NCBI GenBank assembly: GCA_964374115.1
Contig: CAYJXK010000021.1
Location: 1-14,975 of the forward strand
Origin: CAYJXK01 sp964374115
GTDB lineage: Bacteria; Patescibacteriota; Patescibacteriia; Magasanikbacterales; UBA922
Direction: 5' to 3'
DNA length: 14,975 nucleotides
Shown: positions 6,552 through 12,681 of the stretch, in pieces
Layout: every line of letters begins with the position of its first letter
How positions within the stretch are numbered: position 1 is the stretch's first letter
Program-made: the position numbers and the translations under genes
Notes under the pieces: generated by a model
Told to the model about the DNA's origin: nothing
Seen by the model: only the letters and a program-made list of their open reading frames with translations
Database searches by the model: none

Positions 6552-6926
6552 AAGGGAAAATCCGACCAAGTGCACAGGCGCTTGGTCAGTGGGGATCTGG
6601 TCGGGCGTTTGGGCACTGCTTCTTTGGAGGCAGGCATGGGGACGCCACGGAAAAGAGTGTGATCTTTGATTGTGCGATGTTTTTGGTGCTTGGGGGGATG
6701 GTTCCGGAGACGCGGTGGAAAGTGGCATCCCACGACGGTGTCTTAGTGCAGAACCTCTGAGGAAAGGAACCAATGGCTCCGCCAAGAGGCGATCCATCGC
6801 GAGAAGCTATTCCGTGGTCTGGACAAGAAAGCTTGGAATACATACTGAAGGAACAAAGGCGACTAGAGCCGGTAGCGGAGGGGCAAGACTAGTCTCGCAC
6901 GCACATAGGGGTGCGAGACCTCTTTT
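6552..6926 (+). ncRNA. Candidate structured RNA of unknown family
   Basis: This is about 370 bases of G-rich, C-poor plus-strand sequence without a credible coding frame. It begins after a T-rich stretch. A near-perfect 10-bp hairpin with loop ACAG lies at 6564-6587 (GACCAAGTGC with GCGCTTGGTC, one G-U pair). Further pairs include TATTCC (6808-6813) with GGAATA (6835-6840). It ends with a perfect 9-bp hairpin GTCTCGCAC/GTGCGAGAC (6892-6900 and 6911-6919) followed by CTCTTTT, which looks like a plus-strand terminator. The length would suit RNase P RNA, but the conserved GAGGAAAGTCCGGGC and ACAGAACCCGGC segments are absent; tmRNA and SRP RNA signatures are also absent. It may be only degenerate spacer DNA. 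Confidence 0.25.
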
Positions 6927-6935
6927 GAGAGGCTG

Positions 6936-8510
6936 TCACGCACAGCGTCTCCTTGATTTATTATCACGGGAAAACCCCCGGCAAAGCCGGGGGCGATACT
7001 TACTCGGCTGGGGCGCACAATGTTTACCATCACTAGTGGCGGCACATTGAACTTCGGCGTGGAATTGGTGGGGGTTCGATGAATGCTTTGCATGTACATG
7101 AGACGTGACAAATATTGCCACAAAGTAAAGAATACCAAATCCGTGAAACAATGCTGGAGAGGTTATGTTTATGACAAACAACGCAGTTCCTCCAGCGAGA
7201 AGACCTCGTAAGAGAGGATTTTTTGGAACTGTGGCGTCAGAAGATGCATACGTGACGCGCGCGAGGCGATACAGAATGAGGAACAGAAAAGCAAGGAACA
7301 TGAGTGTCCCCAAAATTCCAAGCTCTGTGAGAAGTTCCAGATAACCCCAGTCAAATTGTGTTCGTGTTTCCACTTCTTTCGTGACGGGGTGGATATACGT
7401 GACAGTCGCCCCAAGTCCAGAACCCAGTAGGGGGTTTTCTTTTATTTGTCGAATAGCATCAGGTAAAATTGCCAAGCGAATGGCGCCGCTGACGTCTGCC
7501 GATGGCGCTGCCACGCCGAGGATGCGCAATCCTAGGAGTTCAAAGCCAAACGACTGTCCGCGACTGGCAACGAAGTGAACAGACATGAAGAGTAAAAAAA
7601 TACTAAGGAAAACCAGAGCAGATATCGAGAACCATCGTTTGAAATTTTCTTTGAATACAAGCACCAAAAATCCAACGACGAGTCCGACAAAATATATTCG
7701 AGTAAAATTCAGCGCAAATACGAGTCCTGCACAAAGCACAAAAAACCATAATTTTTTATTTTTTGGATCTCTCATCAGAAACGATGCTATGATGAGAATC
7801 ACTGGCACAATGTAGAGGTGTTCTGGCAAGACAACCCGAAAGAAATTGTTGCCGAGGTCAGTAATTTTTCCGGCAACGACATTGCGAAACCAATGATAGT
7901 AATTATCTTGCAGGCTGAAGATACTTGTTGTATAAAAAAAGAATGTAAAAAGTGTAAAAAGTGAAGACCCAATAAGATATGCTTTTACAATATATTGAAC
8001 AGGAGCGGAGATATTGTGTTTCATATCGAGTGCTGGGAAAAGGAGAAGAAGGAAGAGGAAAAGAAGCATGTCCTGAACGATGTAGATAAGCGTGTGCTGA
8101 TGAAAAAATCCATTTACAAATGCAAAGATGAGGGAGACGCCTACGACGAGCACCTCAAAATATGTATGTTTCGGAATCATATGTTCTCGATCGAGAACAT
8201 ATGATTCCGATCTGACATGAATGAACTGTTGCGTAAGCCACGTAAGAGCAAAGATGCCCAAAAACCACGTGCGTAGCAAGAATCCGAAGAGTTCGAAAAA
8301 ATGTCCAGAGCCGTCAAGAAGAATTTCTCCAATGAGAACGACCCATGCCAATGGAAGTTTTTTGAGACAGAGATACGCAAATGAGCCGATAAGAAGGGCG
8401 GCAATAACCTGATTGGTGAGTGGGTGATTCCATGTCAAAAAAGAAAGCGCACGAATGAGGACGTACACCAAAACGAGAGGAATAAGAGGTTGTTTATGAA
8501 AAACGCGCAT
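6936..8510 (-). CDS. O-antigen ligase-like polymerase (Wzy/WaaL superfamily membrane protein)
   Basis: A polytopic membrane protein with roughly eleven or twelve hydrophobic helices and the O-antigen ligase/polymerase signature before the last helices: a large extracytoplasmic loop with ILPDAIRQIKENPLLGSGLGATVTYIH, then TQFDWGYLELLTELGILGTLMFLAFLFL. Such proteins join or polymerise lipid-linked glycans on the outer face of the membrane; the substrate here cannot be told. The frame is open to 8615, but that part lies in the fmt gene. ATG at 8510 (MRVFHKQP), just before the first helix, is the preferred start and overlaps fmt by 17 bases; ATG at 8531 or 8549 is possible. The tail after the last helix is low-confidence because the terminator hairpin is encoded within it, so the real end may be earlier. 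A perfect 40-bp palindrome (8171-8210) encodes part of an inter-helix loop. Confidence 0.85.
   Translation of the reverse strand: MRVFHKQPLIPLVLVYVLIRALSFLTWNHPLTNQVIAALLIGSFAYLCLKKLPLAWVVLIGEILLDGSGHFFELFGFLLRTWFLGIFALTWLTQQFIHVRSESYVLDREHMIPKHTYFEVLVVGVSLIFAFVNGFFHQHTLIYIVQDMLLFLFLLLLFPALDMKHNISAPVQYIVKAYLIGSSLFTLFTFFFYTTSIFSLQDNYYHWFRNVVAGKITDLGNNFFRVVLPEHLYIVPVILIIASFLMRDPKNKKLWFFVLCAGLVFALNFTRIYFVGLVVGFLVLVFKENFKRWFSISALVFLSIFLLFMSVHFVASRGQSFGFELLGLRILGVAAPSADVSGAIRLAILPDAIRQIKENPLLGSGLGATVTYIHPVTKEVETRTQFDWGYLELLTELGILGTLMFLAFLFLILYRLARVTYASSDATVPKNPLLRGLLAGGTALFVINITSPALFHGFGILYFVAIFVTSHVHAKHSSNPHQFHAEVQCAATSDGKHCAPQPSKYRPRLCRGFSRDNKSRRRCA
6971..6993 (-). terminator. Strong hairpin terminator of the minus-strand operon
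   Basis: A perfect 8-bp GC stem CCCCCGGC (6975-6982) and GCCGGGGG (6986-6993) with a 3-base loop is followed, in minus-strand reading, by TTTT (6974-6971). It has the form of an intrinsic terminator for the leftward operon. It lies inside the last 20 codons of the O-antigen ligase frame, which is unusual. Confidence 0.65.
8171..8210. repeat. Perfect 40-bp palindrome without loop
   Basis: The left arm (8171-8190) starts TCGGAATCAT and is the exact reverse complement of the right arm (8191-8210), with the centre at TCGA/TCGA. Flanking bases 8170 and 8211 do not pair. It lies in frame inside the O-antigen ligase gene, encoding part of the charged loop around SESYVLDREHMIPK between two membrane helices. 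In mRNA it could form a very stable hairpin. Confidence 0.95.
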
Positions 8511-9429
8511 GAGAGAATGTGTGATGGCCATGGATAAATGCTTTTGCATCCATCGATTTTTTTCCTTCGATTTGTAGTTCCATAATTTCCAATGAGTTTT
8601 CTTTACAGCCAACAAGAATATTTTTTTTATGAATCGATACGATACCTGGCACCCCAGTTTTTTCGATTGGTTGCACGCGAAGAAGTTTTAATCGTTTTGC
8701 ATCCCACATGGTCCAGATCCCAGGCCATTTCTGGAGCGCGCGATACTGATTGTATATTTCTTTGTTTGTTTTTTGCCAATCAATCCGACCATCATCGCGC
8801 GTCAGTTCTCGACAATATGTTGCTCGACTATTTTCCTGCGGAGTCGGAATGAGCGTTCCTTTGCTATATGGAGGGATGGTCTCGAGAAGGGCATCAAGAC
8901 CGGAATGCGCGAGTCGTTTTTCCAATTCAGGATAGGTCTCATCTGGGGAAATAGAGATTTTTTTTTGAAGAAGTATTGGTCCTGTGTCCATGCCCTCATC
9001 CAATTTCATAATGGTGATACCCGTTTCTGTGTCTCCATGCATGAGCGCTGTCTGTATTGGAGTTGCTCCACGATATGTTGGAAGAAGTGACGGATGGACG
9101 TTGAGGACTCCCAAAGGAAAAGATTCCAGAATATTTTTTGGTATAAGAAGACCATATTGTGCGACAATTGCGAGTTGATAATGGGTAATGGGTAATGGGT
9201 AATTTTTTAATGTGGGAGGTTGGTCAACCGCAATATCATATCTTTCAGCGACCATTTGCACTGGCGATTTTTGTATTTCCTTCTTTCGCCCCACAGGTTT
9301 TCTTGGTTGTGTCATAATATTTGTGACAGAAAAAAGAGAACTGTGGATAAGTCCTTCGAGGATGGTGGCGGCAAATTCCTGCGTGCCGAAGAAGATGATC
9401 CGTATTCTGTCGTTATCTTGTTGTTGCAT
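8494..9429 (-). CDS. fmt: Methionyl-tRNA formyltransferase
   Basis: Fmt transfers a formyl group from 10-formyl-tetrahydrofolate to initiator Met-tRNA. From the ATG at 9429 the protein has 311 residues, the usual size. The N-terminal fold starts with RIRIIFFGTQEFA, the catalytic motif NVHPSLLPTYRG has N110 and H112, and D148 is in EGMDTGPI, matching the E. coli N106/H108/D144 triad. The C-terminal OB-like domain has TRDDGRIDW and ALQKWPGIWT. The frame extends to 9528 but that part overlaps def, and the MQQQDNDRIRIIFFG start fits the family. It follows def with a 4-base gap, the common def-fmt arrangement. A TAATGGG heptamer tandem repeat encodes the NYPLPITHYQ segment at about residues 76-85, a place where the family varies in length. 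Confidence 0.96.
   Translation of the reverse strand: MQQQDNDRIRIIFFGTQEFAATILEGLIHSSLFSVTNIMTQPRKPVGRKKEIQKSPVQMVAERYDIAVDQPPTLKNYPLPITHYQLAIVAQYGLLIPKNILESFPLGVLNVHPSLLPTYRGATPIQTALMHGDTETGITIMKLDEGMDTGPILLQKKISISPDETYPELEKRLAHSGLDALLETIPPYSKGTLIPTPQENSRATYCRELTRDDGRIDWQKTNKEIYNQYRALQKWPGIWTMWDAKRLKLLRVQPIEKTGVPGIVSIHKKNILVGCKENSLEIMELQIEGKKSMDAKAFIHGHHTFSHARFS
9179..9203. repeat. Heptanucleotide tandem repeat in fmt
   Basis: Three full TAATGGG units (9179-9199) plus a partial TAAT run in the plus-strand reading; on the coding strand this is ATTACCC repeated. It encodes NYPLPITHY. Gain or loss of a single 7-bp unit would shift the frame of fmt; three units keep it. Confidence 0.9.
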
Positions 9430-9433
9430 GGTT

Positions 9434-9997
9434 TTAAATTTTATTTTCTCGCTCCTTGCGAAGAGTATCAAAAAAAATTTTCTTTTGGTTTTCCGCGACA
9501 GTGTATACATCTTTTGCTTTGTCAACAAAAAGGATGCCGTTCAAATGATCCACTTCATGTTGGATCACACGGGCAAAAAAAGCATGAGCTTCAAATGAGA
9601 GTGTTTCACCTTGCTGATTCCATGCCTGTACATCAATATCTCGAAATCGTTTTACCTTTCCAAAAACATTGGGGACAGAAAGGCATCCTTCTGTGTCCCA
9701 TTCTGTTTTTTTGCTTGTCTGCTGCCATGTGGGGTTGACAAGAACAAGATCTTTTTCGCGGTCAATAGCGCCTTTTTGCATTTTTATTTTTGGCGGAAGC
9801 GCGCTTCTCCCGATGACACATGTACGAATGTTTTCTCCTATTTGTGGCGCGGCCAGTCCAATGCCGTCAGCTTCATACATGGTTGGAATCATCTTTTTGA
9901 TACACTCTTGGGTATTGTCGGATAACAAAACATCGAGCGCGACTTCTTTGGAAGGTTCTCGAATGGTAAGAGTAGGAAGGGTGATAATAGGAAGCAT
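9434..9997 (-). CDS. def: Peptide deformylase
   Basis: The enzyme removes the formyl group from the N-terminal methionine of new proteins. The 187-residue protein carries all three family motifs: GIGLAAPQ (45-52), EGCLS (103-107) and QHEVDH (146-151). Metal ligands would be C105, H147 and H151, with E148 as catalytic base. The ATG at 9997 lies 3 bases after the priA-like stop, and fmt starts 4 bases after the def stop, so translation is probably coupled. Between motifs I and II there is a somewhat long insert (about 60-100) with RSALPPKIKMQKGAIDREKD. It acts on products of the Fmt pathway encoded next door. Confidence 0.97.
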   Translation of the reverse strand: MLPIITLPTLTIREPSKEVALDVLLSDNTQECIKKMIPTMYEADGIGLAAPQIGENIRTCVIGRSALPPKIKMQKGAIDREKDLVLVNPTWQQTSKKTEWDTEGCLSVPNVFGKVKRFRDIDVQAWNQQGETLSFEAHAFFARVIQHEVDHLNGILFVDKAKDVYTVAENQKKIFFDTLRKERENKI

Positions 9998-10000
9998 AGA

Positions 10001-11890
10001 TCATAATACGCTTAGCAACGAAATCGGATTTGGATCTATTTTCCATCCATCGGGAATGAATGTATTGATCCATGGGAGATACTCTCCCCAGGAATCCGGA
10101 TGGAAACGAAGAAGAAGAGCGTACCAAAATTTTCCTTTGGCATACGATGGGTGCATCTCGATCGGAGCACTCAGCATAATATCTTTTTTTGCCTCTGTCA
10201 AACGTTTTTCAATCAGATCATGCATACAAACTGCCTCTTTTTGCGCGAGAAACTTTGTCTCCCGCCCAATGATATATCGGCACAAATATCGGTATGGTGG
10301 GTATCCAAAAAGGAGGCGATAAGACAAATCGGTGCGATACCATCGATCCGGCTCTGCTACTGATCTGAGAATCACATGTTCTGGGTGATATGTTTGGATA
10401 AAAAACATGCTTTCTTTGGGTCGTCGAAATTGTATCTCAGCGACAGAATGCCACACACGTTCTTCTGCCGTGTATTCGGGGATATTTAGCTCCTGGTCAA
10501 TATCAATAGAGACGATCATCTGTGTTTTTTGCCATCGGATGGAGGGGAATGCTTTGCTGGTGCCGATAATCAGATAATTTTTTTCTTCTTCGAGCGGCTT
10601 TTCTTCCGTTTCGCTGTCAATACGGCGCACCTTCATTTTTTTTGCAACCGGAAGCGTTCGTATATATGTTTCCACTTGTTCTGTTCCCATCCCTTGGTAT
10701 GCCAAAAGCGTGGAACCGCAAAAACGACAGACAGAGGAGATGGTATGTTTTTTGTGACAATAATGGCACTGAAGCGTTTTCGTCTCTGCGTGATAGACAA
10801 ACGGAAATCCGCAGGTGGCGCATGTTTCTCTTTTTCCACAATCCCGACAGGAGACCGCTCTTGCGAATCCCAGCCGATTGAGATACAAAAAAATGTCGCC
10901 AGATGCGTGTCGTTCGAGCGCATCCATAACAGGGCTAGAGATCGGGGAATAGTTTTTTATTCGTCGTTCATGGGAAAGATTTGTGAGAATGGGAAGAGGC
11001 GACGCGGCAGGGAAGGCGATCTTTCCTTTCCACTGGCGTTTGTGCACGAGAAAATAACTCTCACTACTCGGGGAAAAACTGAGAAAATGAAGCGTCGCTC
11101 CATACAGCGACGCGAGCAATGGCGCAACATCCTTCACGTGATACTTTGGTGTTTGATCCCACTGCTTATGCTGTGCATCATGTTCATAGTCAATGATAAT
11201 CGTATCGAGTGCATGAAAAGGAAGAAATATCGCGCCGCGTGTGCCAATAATCACCGTGTTTTCCCGCGCATTGCGGACCTGAAACCATGTGGCAAATTGT
11301 TGTTTTTCAGAAAGCCCACTATGCCACATGATCGTCGCGCGCTTTTCGCCGGAGAGAAGATGCGCGACTTCGGGTATGAGGAACCTCTCTGGGACAATGA
11401 TGAGCGTATTTCCTTTCACGTATTTTTTGAAAAATGCGGCATGTTCCGCCTCTGTATGGTAACAAGATATCATTCGGGAGTATTCTTTCTCCCTTTTTCC
11501 TTCTCTGGGTTGTCGTCGTATGACCGATTCTGTTCGTAGTTTCTTTTTTTGAAGCGGGGGCAACATCATGCGTGCGAGAGTTGACAGAGGCGCGCCATAC
11601 CATGAAGTCATAGTTTTGAGAAAGAGACAATGAGACTCCTCGAGAAGCGGCGTGTTATGGAGTACGTCAGCCAGCGGTTTCACTGTTTTTGGTTTGAGAG
11701 GAGCTATAAGGGTTTTTTTCACCTCAAAAACAAGCCCGAGAATAGTGGAGGCTTGAAAAGGAATGGCGACAATGCTCCCAGCCTCAACCCGATCTCCAAA
11801 TTCTTCTGGGATGTAGTATGAGAGGAGAGAAAATCGTCGAGGAACACGTCGAAGGGGAATCACGTGCGCAAACACACTAGAGTTCATCAC
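10001..11890 (-). CDS. priA: PriA-like primosomal protein N' lacking helicase motifs
   Basis: PriA normally restarts stalled replication forks as a 3'-to-5' DNA helicase of about 730 residues. This 629-residue homologue keeps the general fold: an N-terminal DNA-binding part (VIPLRRVPRRFSLLSYYIPEEF...GSIVAIPF), TLIIVPERFL, MWHSGLSEKQQ, VIIGTRGAIFLPF, and the zinc region with eight cysteines (348, 351, 357, 360, 375, 378, 388, 391), followed by GMGTEQVE. The Walker A loop (usually GVTGSGKT) is absent; the region reads RMISCYHTEAEHAAFFKKY (139-157). DEEH has become DYEH (234-237), SATPS has become SFSPS (271-275), and the GRAGR motif is replaced by EIQFRRPKES. ATP hydrolysis is therefore unlikely, and it may serve as a structural primosome factor. 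Start: GTG at 11890 (overlap GTGA with the upstream stop) or ATG at 11887 (TGATG). Confidence 0.85.
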   Translation of the reverse strand: MMNSSVFAHVIPLRRVPRRFSLLSYYIPEEFGDRVEAGSIVAIPFQASTILGLVFEVKKTLIAPLKPKTVKPLADVLHNTPLLEESHCLFLKTMTSWYGAPLSTLARMMLPPLQKKKLRTESVIRRQPREGKREKEYSRMISCYHTEAEHAAFFKKYVKGNTLIIVPERFLIPEVAHLLSGEKRATIMWHSGLSEKQQFATWFQVRNARENTVIIGTRGAIFLPFHALDTIIIDYEHDAQHKQWDQTPKYHVKDVAPLLASLYGATLHFLSFSPSSESYFLVHKRQWKGKIAFPAASPLPILTNLSHERRIKNYSPISSPVMDALERHASGDIFLYLNRLGFARAVSCRDCGKRETCATCGFPFVYHAETKTLQCHYCHKKHTISSVCRFCGSTLLAYQGMGTEQVETYIRTLPVAKKMKVRRIDSETEEKPLEEEKNYLIIGTSKAFPSIRWQKTQMIVSIDIDQELNIPEYTAEERVWHSVAEIQFRRPKESMFFIQTYHPEHVILRSVAEPDRWYRTDLSYRLLFGYPPYRYLCRYIIGRETKFLAQKEAVCMHDLIEKRLTEAKKDIMLSAPIEMHPSYAKGKFWYALLLRFHPDSWGEYLPWINTFIPDGWKIDPNPISLLSVL

Positions 11891-12678
11891 CAGGTAAAAT
11901 GTCCTGTAAGGTATCCCACACCAAAGGGGGCTTCATACGCATACGTCTCGAAATGGTATGGGAGATTGCCGAGAATGCCAAGGAGGATAAGGAGTGACTG
12001 ATATCCGCATACATCCGCATGTTGTACTACATTTTTGTCTATATGAATAATATCAGTAGTGTTGCCGTTTTCAAGAGACGAGAGAATTTTTTTTTCAAAC
12101 ACAGCCCCATCCGGATGAAATCCTCCGGGAGATTCCTCAGAAAGCGTATGAGAGAGATCACCTGATGCGATCACAGCCACTCGTTTGTCTGTTTCAAACA
12201 GATATTCACCGAGAAGTGTTCCAAAATGAACATGATCCTCTTGACTTCTTTTACTAAACCCAATCGGAAGTATTTTACATTCACCCAAATGATGAGTGAG
12301 AAACGCCAAAGGAACAGTGCATCCATGATCGAGCGCTTCCTCACTGATGAGTTGTATCGGAATGTCGCGCAAGCGAACACGATGGACAATTCGGGCCGCT
12401 ATCTCTGGCGCTCCGGTCCAGTGAGACGATGGAGAGACATCTCCGAACTCTGAAAAGTTGGAAATAAACGATACGTGACCATTCAGCGTAAACGCATCTT
12501 CAAATAATCCAACGTGTGGTGAGATAATACAAATAAGCTGAGGCTTCACGCTATAGAGCTCTTGTTCGAGGCGCTCCATGGCTTTTGTGGTTGTTTCTAC
12601 TTTGTTCGTTTCTTCCTTTCCAATCGAAGGAATGAGAAGAGGGGAATGAGGAGTGAACGCGGCAAAAGAAAGAGACAT
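11887..12678 (-). CDS. MEMO/LigB-like protein (class III extradiol dioxygenase fold)
   Basis: The 263-residue protein belongs to the superfamily of class III extradiol ring-cleavage dioxygenases (LigB) and the MEMO proteins. Conserved histidine-bearing motifs are visible: FTPHSPLLIP (H11), ISPHVG (H55), LDHGCTVPL (H118) and GDLSHTL (H177). These correspond to metal or active-site positions in the family. The C-terminus has VCGYQSLLILLGIL and ends YEAPFGVGYLTGHFTW. The substrate is unknown; in bacteria, MEMO-like proteins are often found next to AMMECR1-like and radical SAM partners, neither of which is in this window. It starts 3 bases after the carboxypeptidase stop and its TGA overlaps the priA-like start, so all three are probably translated from one mRNA. 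Confidence 0.85.
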   Translation of the reverse strand: MSLSFAAFTPHSPLLIPSIGKEETNKVETTTKAMERLEQELYSVKPQLICIISPHVGLFEDAFTLNGHVSFISNFSEFGDVSPSSHWTGAPEIAARIVHRVRLRDIPIQLISEEALDHGCTVPLAFLTHHLGECKILPIGFSKRSQEDHVHFGTLLGEYLFETDKRVAVIASGDLSHTLSEESPGGFHPDGAVFEKKILSSLENGNTTDIIHIDKNVVQHADVCGYQSLLILLGILGNLPYHFETYAYEAPFGVGYLTGHFTW

Positions 12679-12681
12679 AGA

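Noticed and set aside
6552..6926. RNase P RNA, tmRNA, SRP RNA or 6S RNA in the long intergenic region
   Set aside because: GAGGAAAGG near 6758 resembles only part of RNase P conserved region I; the rest of that motif and conserved region V are missing in the right order. No tRNA-like 3' end for tmRNA, and no GGAAGCAGC-type SRP loop, was found on either strand.
8171..8210. Palindrome as an assembly fold-back artefact
   Set aside because: Fold-back artefacts continue as mirrored sequence; here the flanks diverge immediately on both sides and the gene frame continues through.
8511..8615. Longer N-terminus of the O-antigen ligase-like protein
   Set aside because: It lies in another frame of fmt and is basic and hydrophilic; the ATG at 8510 sits just before the first membrane helix.
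9430..9528. Longer N-terminus of Fmt
   Set aside because: It would overlap the def 3' end, and the family starts right at the RIRIIFFGTQEFA strand.
10529..11539. Long plus-strand open frame opposite priA
   Set aside because: It is antisense to the priA-like gene, is rich in Cys, Arg and Phe with low-complexity stretches, and shows no family motif.
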